A stretch of 64,000 nt of DNA from Novosphingobium jiangmenense (GCF_015694345.1 NZ_JADQDC010000011.1:1-64000), one strand, 5' to 3'; positions 33,209 to 43,144 are shown, numbered from the stretch's first letter. The notes: generated by a model from the letters alone, not told the origin. Program-made: numbers and translations.

Positions 33209-36166
33209 TCAGAAGTTGGCCTTGAAGCCCATGTAGAACGAGCGGCCGACTGGATCATAGAGCGCAACGTCAGTACCGTTCTGCGAGCTGCTGACGAATG
33301 GCAGACCGCGATCGAACAGGTTGTTGACGCCTGCGCGCAGTTCGAACGACTTGGCGACCTTCACCGAACCGAACAGGTCCCACAACGAATAGGCACCCAC
33401 ACCGACCTGCGCCGTGGCAGGCGTCAGGACCGAGGTCGTGTCCTTCATCGCGCTCTGGTAGCGCCAGCGCATGCCCAGCGTCGCAGCGTCGGAGCGGTAG
33501 CCGAACGAGGTCAGCGCCTTCCACTTCGGGGTGGCGCGCGGCGGCAGGCTGCTGACGCCGGCCGCGCCGTTGCTGATGCCGGTGTAATCCAGTGTTGCCG
33601 CTCCGGGCAGGAGCTGCAGCTTGTAACTGTGCAGCCAGCCGATCGCCTCGTTCAGGAACAGGCGTCCGCTCTCGTCGCCGAGGAAACGCGCCGGGACCGT
33701 CCAGTTGAGCTGCGCCTCGACGCCATCGGTCTTGACCGAACCGAGGTTCAGATAAGGCGTGGCAACGGTGGTGAGCTGGCCGCCAGCATCGCGCACCAGC
33801 AGGCCGCAGTAAAGGTTGTTCTTGTCGTAGCTCGGGTTCGAACCGTCGAGGTTGAAGCACTTCGACAGCACGGTCAGGCCCGGCACGGTCGAGATCACGT
33901 TCTTGACCGCGATGTTGTAGTAATCGACCGAAAGCGTGAGGTCGGCGAAGAGGCCGCTCTGCGCAGGCGAATTGATCACCAGACCGATATTGTAGGTATC
34001 GGCGCGCTCGGGCGTCAGGTTGGTGTTGCCCGAAACCAGCTGGCCGGTCGCGGTGGTCGGGAAGGTGTAGCTCGAAATCGCGGCCTGCGGGATGCCCTGC
34101 GCCACGCAGAGTGCGGCAACTTGCGCGCCATTCGCACCGGTGCGCGCGGTCGAGCGCACGTCGCACGGATCGCCCAGTGCGCCCGGAGGGGTGCCGATCA
34201 CTAGCTGCGTGCCGGTCTGCGGCGAGAACAATTCGCCGATGTTCGGAGCACGCACGGCGCGCTGGTAGCTGCCGCGCAGCAGGATCTGGTCAACCGGCTT
34301 CCAGCGGGCGTCCAACTCGTAGCTGGTCACGCCACCGGTCACCGAGTAGTCCGAATAGCGGATCGCGCCACCGATGCCGAGCTCGCGCACGAAGGGCTTG
34401 TCGGCCAGAAGCGGCACGTCGACCTGGGCGGCGAATTCCTTGACGCTGATGCGGCCCGAGGCAGGCTGCGAAGCGATCACCGCCTCGATGTTCTGCGTGC
34501 GCAGGTCGCTGTCGGGAGTGTAGCGGAAGGTATTCTTGCGGTAGCCTGCCACCAGCGCGATCTGTGCAGGACCAGCCCCCAGATCGAACAGCTTGCCGTT
34601 GACCTGCAGCTGCGCCTGGGTCTGCTGCAGCTTCTCCTGCGAAAACGCGGTCTTGGTGATGTAGTCGACGCAGGCTTGGGACAATGAGCGGGCATTGGCA
34701 TCGCCGAACGGATTGAAGCCGCCCGCACAGATCGATGCCCCGCCATCGGCCGCGTTGAGCAGCGTCTGGACGCGGCTCTTGACCACGGCGTCGTTGAGCT
34801 GCTGGTCGTGGACCGACTGGTCGTAGGCGCCCCACAGGTCGAATGACCAGCCACTGGCGATATCGCCCTTCACGCCGGCCATGTACTGCTGGACGGTGTA
34901 GTTCTCGTCCCAGTTCTTGTAGGGTACGCCAACGTAGCGGCCGTTCCAGGTGAACGGAGCGTTGGGATTGGGACGCGACGCCAGGATCGTGCGCAGGTCC
35001 TGCGGGATGAACGGATTGCTGACCGGAACGCTGGTCAGCGTGCCGAACTGCGTCAGGCTGCCGCCCGAAGCGGTCTTCACCGTCAGGTCGACGTACATGA
35101 ACTGGCCGTAGGCGGTCAGCGAGGGCGTCAGGTCGTAGTCTGCCTTCATGAAGGCGGTCTTGCGCTCGAGCCCGTTGGCGAAATCGACCTGCTGGCCGAC
35201 CGGCATGCGCACGTTGCTGCCGACGACCAGATAACCGTTGGTGCCGTTCGCGCCCTTGTAGTTGCGCGCGCCGGTCTGGGTGAACAGCGTCCCGTCGTTG
35301 TTGAAGCCGAGGTTCAGCAGGTTCACGTTGCCCGGCAGGCCACTGATGCCATAGCCACCGAAGACACCCGTAAGTGCATCGACCGTCGGGGCGTTGGTGG
35401 CGCTGGGCACGAAGGTGCCGGTGCCGATGAACGACGACGGCGTCTTGTCGAAGAAGAAGTCGCGGCTGCTGCCGTTGATCGAATCCTGCTTGGCATAGCT
35501 GAATGCCGCGATCACATGGCCGCGATCCTGGGCAAAGCCGCTGCCGAAGGCGAGCGAGCCGTTGAACTTGTAGCCGTCGCCCTTTTCGCTGATCGAGTTC
35601 TGCATGTCGACGCGCACGCCGTCGAAAGCGCGCAGGGTCTTGAAGTTGACCACGCCCGAGATTGCGTCCGAACCGTAGATCGCCGATGCGCCGCCGGTGA
35701 TCACGTCCACACCGCCCATGATGGAATCGGGCAGGATGTTGATGTCGACGTTGCCGTTGATGTCCGACAGCGGCAGGCGCTTGCCATCAAGCAGCACGAG
35801 GTTGCGGTTGGTGCCGAGGCCATGAAGATTGACCGAGGCGCGGCCGCCGGTGCCCTGCCCGCCGGTGTTGGCATTGCCTGCGGTGGTGAAGCTCGGGAAC
35901 TGGTTGAGCGCGTCCTGCAGGTTGACCTGGCCGGTCTCCTTGAGCGCGGTCTCGCTCACCGAAACGATCGGGCTGACGGCAGTGTTGTTCGGGCGCTGGA
36001 TCAGCGAGCCGGTTACGATGATTTCCTTGGTATCGACCGGCGCTTCCGCAGCCTGATCCGACGCTGAGTCCTGAGCCGCATCCTGAGCGAGCGCGGGCGC
36101 GGAGAGCGCGGCAGCAACAGTCAGCAGGGACGCGGAAAACGCAAGGCGAGTGCCCCTCAAAGTCAT
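33209..36166 (-). CDS. TonB-dependent receptor, large type
   Basis: A 985-residue outer-membrane receptor of the large sphingomonad/Caulobacter type. It has a signal peptide (starting MTLRGTRLAFSAS, cleavage near ALA-QDA), a TonB-box-like KEIIVTGSLIQRP, a plug with NLHGLGTNRNLVLLDGKRLP and GGASAIYGSDAISGVVNF, and a barrel ending GRSFYMGFKANF. GGAGGAGG at 36173-36180 lies six bases before the ATG at 36166; an ATG at 36172 directly abuts it. It is part of the shikimate/quinate cluster, and the 23-bp TetR-type operator is 52 bp upstream. It probably imports quinate, shikimate or their esters. Confidence 0.9.
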   Translation of the reverse strand: MTLRGTRLAFSASLLTVAAALSAPALAQDAAQDSASDQAAEAPVDTKEIIVTGSLIQRPNNTAVSPIVSVSETALKETGQVNLQDALNQFPSFTTAGNANTGGQGTGGRASVNLHGLGTNRNLVLLDGKRLPLSDINGNVDINILPDSIMGGVDVITGGASAIYGSDAISGVVNFKTLRAFDGVRVDMQNSISEKGDGYKFNGSLAFGSGFAQDRGHVIAAFSYAKQDSINGSSRDFFFDKTPSSFIGTGTFVPSATNAPTVDALTGVFGGYGISGLPGNVNLLNLGFNNDGTLFTQTGARNYKGANGTNGYLVVGSNVRMPVGQQVDFANGLERKTAFMKADYDLTPSLTAYGQFMYVDLTVKTASGGSLTQFGTLTSVPVSNPFIPQDLRTILASRPNPNAPFTWNGRYVGVPYKNWDENYTVQQYMAGVKGDIASGWSFDLWGAYDQSVHDQQLNDAVVKSRVQTLLNAADGGASICAGGFNPFGDANARSLSQACVDYITKTAFSQEKLQQTQAQLQVNGKLFDLGAGPAQIALVAGYRKNTFRYTPDSDLRTQNIEAVIASQPASGRISVKEFAAQVDVPLLADKPFVRELGIGGAIRYSDYSVTGGVTSYELDARWKPVDQILLRGSYQRAVRAPNIGELFSPQTGTQLVIGTPPGALGDPCDVRSTARTGANGAQVAALCVAQGIPQAAISSYTFPTTATGQLVSGNTNLTPERADTYNIGLVINSPAQSGLFADLTLSVDYYNIAVKNVISTVPGLTVLSKCFNLDGSNPSYDKNNLYCGLLVRDAGGQLTTVATPYLNLGSVKTDGVEAQLNWTVPARFLGDESGRLFLNEAIGWLHSYKLQLLPGAATLDYTGISNGAAGVSSLPPRATPKWKALTSFGYRSDAATLGMRWRYQSAMKDTTSVLTPATAQVGVGAYSLWDLFGSVKVAKSFELRAGVNNLFDRGLPFVSSSQNGTDVALYDPVGRSFYMGFKANF

Positions 36167-36217
36167 GGTCATCCTCCTCCAGGGGCGGCTGGATTCGCCG
36201 CCCTTCACCGGGGGTTC

Positions 36218-36245
36218 ATTTATGTGACGAACTAGTCCCTGTCAA
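36218..36245 (-). promoter_or_regulatory. Promoter and TetR-type operator of the large TBDR
   Basis: On the minus strand TTGACA (36245-36240) is followed after a 17-bp spacer by TAAATG. The spacer contains GGGACTAGTTCGTCACA. A 23-bp stretch, 36218-36240, is identical at 22 positions to 38427-38449 near tetR. A related half, TGTGAC-N4-TAGT, recurs at 36252-36265. An operator overlapping the -35/-10 spacer would allow simple repression by the TetR protein. Confidence 0.6.
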
Positions 36246-36264
36246 ACAACTTGTGACTGGTTAG

Positions 36265-37482
36265 TTACACTTTGTATCGCTCGACCAGGAACGCCGCGGC
36301 TGCGCAGATCAGCAACGGTACGCAATAGGCTGCAAAGAGAGCGGGCAGCGGCGCATTGGCGGCCATGAGATAGCCGCCGAGCATCGGTCCAATCACAGCG
36401 CCACCGCGGCCCACGCCGATGGCCCAGCCCACGCCGGTGGCACGCACTTCGCCCGGATAGGCGCCCGCCGCGATCGGCCAGACACCGTTGTAGCCACCCT
36501 GTAGCAGCACCCCGATCAGGAAGGCGACGACCAGCGTCAGCCACACCGGCATCGCGATGGACCCGAACAAGACCATCGCCACGCCCGCGCCGGTCAGCAT
36601 CGTCGGAACCAGCTTTCCAAGCGGCACGCGCAGGGCAAGGACGCTCATCGCCATCGTCCCGACGAACGCGCCGAGGTTGTAGAGAGCGCCCGCGTAAATG
36701 CCGTTGGTTTCCGACAGGCCCGCAGCGATCGACAGCTTCGGAATCCAGCTGACGATGAAATAGAGCACCATCAGCCCGAAGAACACCGCGGACCACAGCG
36801 CAATGGTCCGCGCGCGCAGTTGTGGAGCGAACAACTGGCCCACTTTCCCTGCAGCTTTGGCCCCTTCCGCCGCCGTCGGTCTTCCGTGCGGCAGGACCAG
36901 CCACGCCACCGGAAGCAGGATCAAGGTCAGCAGCGCCGCCCCGAGCAGCATCGACTGCCAGCCATGGATCGGCAGTGCGTGCGCCACGATCAGACCGGTG
37001 AACACGGCTGCGAACGGGTAACCAGCCTGGACGACACCCACTGCCAGATTGCGTTGCGCGGGCGGCGCACTTTCGGCTGCCAGAGCAGCCATCGCCGCGA
37101 GCACTGTGCCGATGCCCGAGCCGACGATCACGCGCATCGCGAACAGCACTGGCACGCTGCCCGCAAAGCTGCTGGCAAACATCCCCACCGACATCAGGCA
37201 TAACGCCGCAAGGATCACCGCGCGCCTCCCCAGCCGGTCGGCCAGTGGCGCAATGAACATGCCGCCGATCGCCATGCCGATCAGTCCTGCGCTGAAGAGG
37301 TTGCCCATAGTGGCCGAGCCGATGTCCCATTCCGCCTGCAGGCGCGGCGCGATGAACGACAGGATCGTGACGTCTACGCCATCAGCCATGTTGATCGCAA
37401 AGCACAGCGCAACGATACCAAGCCCCTTGCGCGTCCACTCAGCGGGACCCTCGGCAATCGAGCCGGGTGCGGGAAGTGCCAT
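36265..37482 (-). CDS. MFS transporter, AAHS (aromatic acid/H+ symport) type
   Basis: A 405-residue inner-membrane protein. The first helix has INMADGVDVTILSFIAPRL, close to the DGxD signature of aromatic-acid symporters, followed by GMFIAPLADRLGRRAVIL. A second loop motif appears as LAVGVVQAGYPF. The family carries shikimate, 4-hydroxybenzoate, protocatechuate and similar acids. The gene is between TetR and the TBDR, all in one direction, so it is the likely inner-membrane partner for uptake of quinate/shikimate-type acids. Confidence 0.87.
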   Translation of the reverse strand: MALPAPGSIAEGPAEWTRKGLGIVALCFAINMADGVDVTILSFIAPRLQAEWDIGSATMGNLFSAGLIGMAIGGMFIAPLADRLGRRAVILAALCLMSVGMFASSFAGSVPVLFAMRVIVGSGIGTVLAAMAALAAESAPPAQRNLAVGVVQAGYPFAAVFTGLIVAHALPIHGWQSMLLGAALLTLILLPVAWLVLPHGRPTAAEGAKAAGKVGQLFAPQLRARTIALWSAVFFGLMVLYFIVSWIPKLSIAAGLSETNGIYAGALYNLGAFVGTMAMSVLALRVPLGKLVPTMLTGAGVAMVLFGSIAMPVWLTLVVAFLIGVLLQGGYNGVWPIAAGAYPGEVRATGVGWAIGVGRGGAVIGPMLGGYLMAANAPLPALFAAYCVPLLICAAAAFLVERYKV

Positions 37483-37555
37483 TCGTCCTCTCCTTTAGGC
37501 GCAAGGCAGACGTCCGGCCGATCCATGGGCGAGCAGCAGCGTGCCGCCGACCCGG

Positions 37556-38401
37556 TCAGTCCTTCTTCGTCACCCAGGCCAGAATGATGTCCGCCACCTG
37601 CCCGGCCCGGCGCTCGATCGCTTCGGGGCTGGTCATGTCCACCCCGAAGTTGTGCGCGAAGGTGAACTGGTTGGAGACGTTGTAGAAACTCAATGCAGTA
37701 AGGTTCAGGTGCAGGTCGACCGGGTCGATGCCGTCGCGAAACGTCCCCTCTGCCTGCCCCCTTGCGATAATGCTCTCGAGTATGCCGATCACCTTGCGGT
37801 TGCCCTGCGGCAGTCCCTCGATCTGCTTGAGATGTTCGGCGCGGTGGATGTTCTCGTTCATCACCAGCCGCACCAGCTCGGGGTGACGCGCGTGGTAGCG
37901 CACGTCATGCTCGATCAGGCGGCGCAGCGCATCGGCCGCACTGCCGCTTGCGATGTCGACTTCCGCCTCGCTCTCGCGCACGCGAGCGTAGGCCCGCTGC
38001 AGCACTGCGCGGTACAGTTCGTCCTTGCCTTCGAAATAGTAGTAGATCTTGCGCTTGGTCGCCTTGCCCGCGATCTCGTCGATCCGCGCGCCGGCCAGCC
38101 CCTTCTCCACGAACTCGTTGGTCGCGATGTCGATGATCTGGTTGATCGCCTGCTCGCGGCTTTCGGCCCGGCTTCGGCGCGCGGGCTTTGCTGCAGATGC
38201 CGTCTCCGGCCCGGAAGTGTCAGACAAGGTCGCAATCTCCGCAACTGGCACGACGGTCCGCCGCTCCACCAGAAGCGCACTCCCCGTCAGGTTCGGTCCT
38301 AGCGCCTTTTCTCCGTGCGGTCTGCCCGCGTGACAGGACGAAGACGGGTTTTCCCCGCCCATCGCCGCCACTCCGGCCACCGCATCGGAATTACCCTTCA
38401 C
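37556..38401 (-). CDS. TetR-family transcriptional regulator of the shikimate/quinate cluster
   Basis: The 281-residue frame has a TetR helix-turn-helix from about residue 84 (INQIIDIATNEFVEKGLAGA, KATKRKIYYYFEGKDELYRA) and a helical ligand domain. An N-terminal extension of about 80 residues is low in conserved features; the frame starts at a GTG (38399-38401) with GGGGAGG three bases upstream, but a start further in, such as the GTG at codon 50, is possible. It diverges from the dehydratase gene. The operator copy at 38427-38449 lies just upstream, so it probably represses itself, the dehydratase and the TBDR, with 3-dehydroshikimate or a related acid as the likely inducer (inference). Confidence 0.85.
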   Translation of the reverse strand: MKGNSDAVAGVAAMGGENPSSSCHAGRPHGEKALGPNLTGSALLVERRTVVPVAEIATLSDTSGPETASAAKPARRSRAESREQAINQIIDIATNEFVEKGLAGARIDEIAGKATKRKIYYYFEGKDELYRAVLQRAYARVRESEAEVDIASGSAADALRRLIEHDVRYHARHPELVRLVMNENIHRAEHLKQIEGLPQGNRKVIGILESIIARGQAEGTFRDGIDPVDLHLNLTALSFYNVSNQFTFAHNFGVDMTSPEAIERRAGQVADIILAWVTKKD

Positions 38402-38426
38402 AATCCTCCCCTTGCGCCCAAACCGA

Positions 38427-38449
38427 ATTTATGTAACGAACTAGTCCCT
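38427..38449. promoter_or_regulatory. TetR-type operator between tetR and the dehydratase gene
   Basis: The 23-bp sequence (core GAACTAGTCCCT) differs at one position from 36218-36240 upstream of the TBDR. It occurs in the 105-bp divergent gap, 26 bp before the tetR start and 57 bp before the dehydratase start. Its recurrence at two promoters of the same cluster and nowhere else noticed supports a specific operator. Confidence 0.7.
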
Positions 38450-38506
38450 AACATTTAGACGTGTCAACCTCGCAAGAGCCGAGGCGACGGAGAGCCTGAA
38501 GCCGAC

Positions 38507-40366
38507 ATGAAAACGTCCATCGCCACGGTTTCGATCAGCGGTACGCTCGATGCCAAGCTGCAGGCCATCGCTGCTGCCGGATACGATGGGGCCGAAATTT
38601 TCGAGAACGACCTGCTCTCCACGCACCTCTCGGCGCGTCAGATTGCCGCGATGATGGCCGACCTTGGCCTCGCCTGCACGATGTTCCAGCCGTTCCGCGA
38701 TCTCGATGGCTTGCCCGAACCGCAGCGTACCCGCGCGTTTGACCGGCTCGAACGCAAGTTCGACGTGATGCAGGAACTGGGCACCGACCTGCTCCTGCTC
38801 TGCTCCAGCTGCTCCCCGCTCGCCTCTTCCGACCGGGCCCACACCATCGCCGACCTCCACGAAGCCGGCGAGCGTGCCGCAGCACGGGGCCTGCGCATCG
38901 GCTACGAAGCGCTCGCCTGGGGCCGCCACGTCAATGACCACCGCGATGCCTGGAGCATCGTCCGCGATGTCGACCACCCCTCGATCGGCCTGGTTCTCGA
39001 CAGCTTCCACTCGCTGTCGCGCCGCATACCCTCCTCCAGCATCGGCGATATCCGTGCCGACAAGCTGTTCATCGTGCAAGTGGCCGATGCTCCCGTGCTC
39101 GACATGGACCTGCTGCAATGGAGCCGCCATTTCCGCTCGATGCCGGGGCAGGGCGATTTCCCCCTCGATGACTGGGCGCAGGCCATCCGCAAGATCGGCT
39201 ACGACGGTTACTGGAGCCTCGAAATCTTCAACGACCGCTTCCGCGCCGGTTCCGCCAGCGGCGTCGCGCTCGATGGCTACCGTTCGCTGCGCCTGCTCGA
39301 AGGCGGCATCGGCAAGCCCTCGCCAGCCGCGCCGAGCCTCCCCTCGCGCGCTGCCACAACGGGTGTCGAATTCATCGAATTCGCGGCCAGCCACGAAGAG
39401 GCCGAAACCCTCGGTGCCATGCTCCGCCCACTGGGCTTCCGCCCCACCGCGCGCCACCGCACCAAGGACGTCACCCGCTGGACGCAAGGCGCGGCGAGCA
39501 TCGTGGTCAATTGCGAACCCGAGGGCCTCGCCCACAGCTTCGACATGGTTCACGGCGCCGCCGTCTGCGCGCTGGGACTCACCGTGCCCGATGTTCCCGC
39601 CGCGCTTGCCCGCGCCGATTTCCTGCGCATCCCCCGCTTCGAACAGGCAGTCGGCCCCGATGAGTGGCCGATCCCGAGCGTGCGCGGTGTCGGTGGCAGC
39701 CTGATCTACCTCGTCGACCAGGTCAGTCGCGAAGCGATGTGGGCGCACGAATTTCCTCACGCGCTCGAACCCGAAGTCGCGCCACTCCTCACCGGCGTCG
39801 ACCACATCGCGCAGACCATGCAGTACGAGGAGTTTCTCAGCTGGCTGCTGTTCTACGTGGCACTGCTCGATGTGGAGAAGACACCCCAGCTCGAAATCGC
39901 CGACCCGATGGGCCTCGTGCAGAGCCAGGCGGTCGAGAATGTCGATCGTTCGGTGCGCTTCACGCTCAACGGCTCGCTCGCCAGCCAGTCGCTCACCTCG
40001 CGGTTCGTGCAGAACTACTTCGGCGCCGGCGTGCAGCACATCGCCTTTGCCACGCCCGATGTCTTCGCCGTTGCCGAAGCCGCCCGCGCCGATGGCCTGC
40101 CGATCCTCGACATCCCGCGCAATTACTATGACGATCTCGAAGCGCGCTGGGGCCTCGACCCTGACCTGATCGAGCGCATGGCCCGCCTCGGCATCCTCTA
40201 CGATTGCGATGGCGAGGCGGAGTACTTCCAGTTCTACAGCCGCGCCTTTGCCCGCCGCGTGTTCTTCGAAGTGGTCGAGAGGCGCGGCTACACCGGCTAC
40301 GGCGCTGCCAACGCTCCGATCCGCCTTGCCGCACAGGCCCGGCACAAGCCCGAATATCTCGATTGA
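38507..40366 (+). CDS. quiC: 3-dehydroshikimate dehydratase, QuiC/QsuB type fused to an HPPD-like domain
   Basis: A 619-residue two-domain enzyme that should turn 3-dehydroshikimate into protocatechuate. The N-terminal TIM barrel has the four metal ligands Glu134 (IGYEALAWG), Asp165 (LVLDSFHSL), Gln191 (IVQVADAP) and Glu239 (WSLEIFNDR), at the same positions as in the characterised Pseudomonas QuiC1. The C-terminal half resembles 4-hydroxyphenylpyruvate dioxygenase, with GVDHIAQTM, GVQHIAFATP and a Glu in VFFEVVER, so a 2-His-1-Glu site may remain. The start gives MKTSIATVSISG. It diverges from TetR across the shared operator. Together with the AroE-like gene it forms the shikimate-to-protocatechuate route. 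Confidence 0.92.
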   Translation: MKTSIATVSISGTLDAKLQAIAAAGYDGAEIFENDLLSTHLSARQIAAMMADLGLACTMFQPFRDLDGLPEPQRTRAFDRLERKFDVMQELGTDLLLLCSSCSPLASSDRAHTIADLHEAGERAAARGLRIGYEALAWGRHVNDHRDAWSIVRDVDHPSIGLVLDSFHSLSRRIPSSSIGDIRADKLFIVQVADAPVLDMDLLQWSRHFRSMPGQGDFPLDDWAQAIRKIGYDGYWSLEIFNDRFRAGSASGVALDGYRSLRLLEGGIGKPSPAAPSLPSRAATTGVEFIEFAASHEEAETLGAMLRPLGFRPTARHRTKDVTRWTQGAASIVVNCEPEGLAHSFDMVHGAAVCALGLTVPDVPAALARADFLRIPRFEQAVGPDEWPIPSVRGVGGSLIYLVDQVSREAMWAHEFPHALEPEVAPLLTGVDHIAQTMQYEEFLSWLLFYVALLDVEKTPQLEIADPMGLVQSQAVENVDRSVRFTLNGSLASQSLTSRFVQNYFGAGVQHIAFATPDVFAVAEAARADGLPILDIPRNYYDDLEARWGLDPDLIERMARLGILYDCDGEAEYFQFYSRAFARRVFFEVVERRGYTGYGAANAPIRLAAQARHKPEYLD

Positions 40367-40374
40367 GGAAACCG

Positions 40375-40878
40375 ATGCGCTTCACCACCGCTCTCGCCGC
40401 GCTCGCGCTGGCCGCCCCCGTCGCAACACCGGTTGCCGCTCAAGCCGCAGAGCCCACGCTTGAGTTCGCCTTCGAGGAAACCGTCACGCTAGATGCCGAT
40501 GTGCCCGTCGGCGCAACCTCGCTCGGCACCCGCAACATCGTGCCGATCACCGGCGGCACGTTCGAGGGGCCGGGCATTCGCGGCACGATCATGGGCGGCG
40601 GGTGGGACTGGCAATTGCGCCGGGCCGACGGATGCATGCAGATCAAGGCCGACTACATGCTGCGCACCGATGACGGGGCAGTGATCAATGTCGTCAACAC
40701 CGGCGTCAGCTGCCGCGCCAAGAACCCCAAGGCCGTCGTCCGCACCCACCCCGTCTTCGAAGCGCCACAGGGCAAGTATGACTGGCTCTCGCAAGGCTGC
40801 TTCATCGGCACGCTCGATCCGGTGAGCCTGCCCGGTGGCAAGCGCGCCGTGCGCATCCGCTTCTACCGCGTCACCTGA
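40375..40878 (+). CDS. Exported DUF3237 protein
   Basis: A 167-residue protein with a signal peptide ([19 protein letters not shown], cleaved near AQA-AEP) followed by one DUF3237 domain: [48 protein letters not shown] and GCFIGTL. The domain's function is unknown. It starts 8 bases after the dehydratase gene with GAGGAAA upstream and belongs to the same operon. The export signal is less common in this family and suggests a periplasmic role next to the esterases. Confidence 0.85.
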   Translation: MRFTTALAALALAAPVATPVAAQAAEPTLEFAFEETVTLDADVPVGATSLGTRNIVPITGGTFEGPGIRGTIMGGGWDWQLRRADGCMQIKADYMLRTDDGAVINVVNTGVSCRAKNPKAVVRTHPVFEAPQGKYDWLSQGCFIGTLDPVSLPGGKRAVRIRFYRVT

Positions 40879-40913
40879 GCGCCCAACGAAAAACAGATCA
40901 AGGAGAGGACAAG

Positions 40914-41912
40914 ATGGCCCGTTTCACCCCGCTGCTGGCGCTCGCCTGCGCTACCTTCCTCGTCGCCCCCGCCAGTGCCAAGGCACCAACAGAGCGCACG
41001 GTCCCGGTCAACCCGGAACCTTCGATGGCTGACAAGTTCCCGCAAGTGCCCGTCGCCTTCCCCGGCGGGGTCAAGGCGTGGCGTGACGTGACCTACCAGG
41101 TCAACCCCGGCTACCGCCCGCAGATCGTCGACATCTATGTGCCCGCAGGCAAGGGACCGCATCCGCTGGTGCTCTATATCCACGGCGGCGGCTGGATGGG
41201 CGGCCATACCCGCCAGTCCGGCGCGTTCGACAATTTCCCGAAGATGCTCGCCGCCTTCGCCGCCGAAGGCTTTACCGTCGCCAGCGTCGAATACCGCCTC
41301 TCGGGCGAGGCGACCTTTCCGGCGCAGGCGAAAGACGTCTTCGCCGCCCTGCGCTTCCTGCGCCAGAATGCCGCGCAGTATCACATCGACCCGGCCCGCG
41401 TCGGCGTCTTCGGCGGCTCGGCCGGTGGACATCTCGCCGCACTGGCAGGCCTTGCCTGCACGAACGGCAAGATCGACGCCACGCTTGATCCCGCCTCGGC
41501 CAATGACGCCTGCATTCAGGCCACCGCCGCATGGTACGGCATCCACGATTTCGCCACGATGCCGCGCATCACGCAGAAGGATTCTGCCGAACAGCGCCTT
41601 CTGGGCTGCAAGGACGGCACCTGCTCCCCCGAAGCGATCCGCGCCGCCAGCCCGATCACCTATGTCGATGCCAAGGACTCACCGGTCCTGCTTCTGCACG
41701 GCGTGGACGACAAGGTCGTGCCCGTCGCGCAATCGCACCAACTTGAAGCCGCACTCAAGGCCGCGGGCGTCCCGGTCAGCGCCACCTACTACTCCGCCAC
41801 CGACCACAGCTTCATGGGCCAGACGCCCGACGACACCCGCCGCACCTCGCTGAAGGCGATGAACGCCACTTTCGACTTCTTCCACGACAAGCTGGGCGTG
41901 CCGCGCAAATGA
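40914..41912 (+). CDS. Exported alpha/beta hydrolase (acetyl esterase/feruloyl esterase-like)
   Basis: A 332-residue hydrolase with a signal peptide ([19 protein letters not shown], cleaved near ASA-KAP). It has [11 protein letters not shown], the nucleophile motif [13 protein letters not shown], an acid in [11 protein letters not shown] and the histidine in DHSFMGQ. An ester-cleaving enzyme in the periplasm beside quinate/shikimate genes could release the acid from hydroxycinnamoyl or galloyl esters, for example chlorogenate; this is inferred from context. AAGGAGAGG precedes the ATG. It overlaps the next esterase gene by 4 bases. Confidence 0.85.
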   Translation: MARFTPLLALACATFLVAPASAKAPTERTVPVNPEPSMADKFPQVPVAFPGGVKAWRDVTYQVNPGYRPQIVDIYVPAGKGPHPLVLYIHGGGWMGGHTRQSGAFDNFPKMLAAFAAEGFTVASVEYRLSGEATFPAQAKDVFAALRFLRQNAAQYHIDPARVGVFGGSAGGHLAALAGLACTNGKIDATLDPASANDACIQATAAWYGIHDFATMPRITQKDSAEQRLLGCKDGTCSPEAIRAASPITYVDAKDSPVLLLHGVDDKVVPVAQSHQLEAALKAAGVPVSATYYSATDHSFMGQTPDDTRRTSLKAMNATFDFFHDKLGVPRK

Positions 41913-43144
41913 TCCGCAAGCTGATAGCGGCGCTGCTCCTTGCCGCCACGCCGCCCGCCTTCGCCGAACCCGTTGCGGTCGATGGTGGTCAGATCGAGGG
42001 CGTTACTCTCCCGTCCGGTGTCAGTGCATGGCTCGGTGTTCCGTTCGCTGCGCCGCCGTTGCGCGATCTGCGCTGGAAGGCACCGCAGCCGGTGCAACCA
42101 TGGCAGGGCGTGCTCCATGCTGATCGCTTCGCGCCCGAATGCCTGCAGCCCCTGCGCGGTTCGCTGCAGAACCACTACTTCGGCAACGAAGCGACCAGCG
42201 AGGACTGCCTCTACCTCAACATCTGGGCACCGAAGAGCGCCGCCAAGGCTCCCGTCGTGGTGTGGATCTACGGCGGCGGCTTCAACATCGGCTCGGCCTC
42301 GATGGCCAACTACTCCGGCGAACCGTTTGCACGAGACGGCGTGGTCCGCGTCAATCTCGCCTACCGCGTTGGCGCGTTGGGCTTCCTTGCCCACCCGGAG
42401 CTGACCGCCGAAGCAGGCGCTTCCGGCAATTACGGCCTGATGGACCAGATCGCTGCGCTGCAATGGGTCCAGCGCAACATCGCCAGGTTCGGCGGCGATC
42501 CCGCCATTGTCACGATCGTCGGCCAGTCAGCAGGGGCAATGTCGGTCTCGCTGCTGCAGGCCTCGCCGCTTGCCAAGGGCCTGTTCGCCAAAGCCGTGGC
42601 CATGAGCGGCAGCGCCTTTGGCGGCATGCTCGGCCCCGCTCCGCTGGCCAAAGCCGAGGAACAGGGCCTCGCCCTGCAAAAGGAGCTTGGCGCCACCTCG
42701 CTTGCCGAAATGCGCGCCTTGCCCGGTGACCGCATCGCCGCCGCCGCGAGCCGGCGCGACCCCATCGTCCGCGACGGCAAAGTCGTCACCGGGTCGCTGG
42801 AAGAAGTCTTCGCCGCACACCAGCAGTCCGACGTACCGGTGCTGATCGGTTACACTCGGGACGAGAGCTTCCGCCCCTTCGCACCGGCCGACAACCTCGC
42901 TGCTGCCGTGCGCGAGCGTTACCCCGCAAACGCCGATGCCATCCTCAAGGCCTATGCGTCCGATGGCGCCCACGCCGCTGCAAGCATCGCCCGCGATGGC
43001 ACGGTCGGCCTGCAGATGGCGACATGGGCCCGGGCGCAGAACCGCCATGGCAGGGCACCGGTCCTCCACGCGCCGAGGTCTGGACACCCACGTAGCCGGT
43101 TTGTGGGCACGGGACGCTTCGCTTGGACTGACAGCTTCCTTTGA
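41909..43144 (+). pseudogene. Exported carboxylesterase type B, C-terminally truncated
   Basis: The first 385 residues are a normal type B carboxylesterase with signal peptide ([19 protein letters not shown]), SEDCLYLNIWAP, IYGGGFNIGS and the nucleophile GQSAGAMSVSLLQ. Near residue 388 (ATWARAQNRHGRAPVLHAP, about 43,070) the similarity stops, and an unrelated tail runs to a stop at 43144. The family normally continues about 120 residues with the catalytic histidine, so this protein lacks its triad and is probably inactive. Its ATG is coupled to the preceding esterase gene. The following 190 bp have no recognised gene, suggesting a deletion or old insertion. Confidence 0.8.

Noticed and set aside
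38441..40345. 634-codon frame antisense to the dehydratase gene
   Set aside because: Same shadow effect; the plus strand has all four known metal ligands at expected positions.
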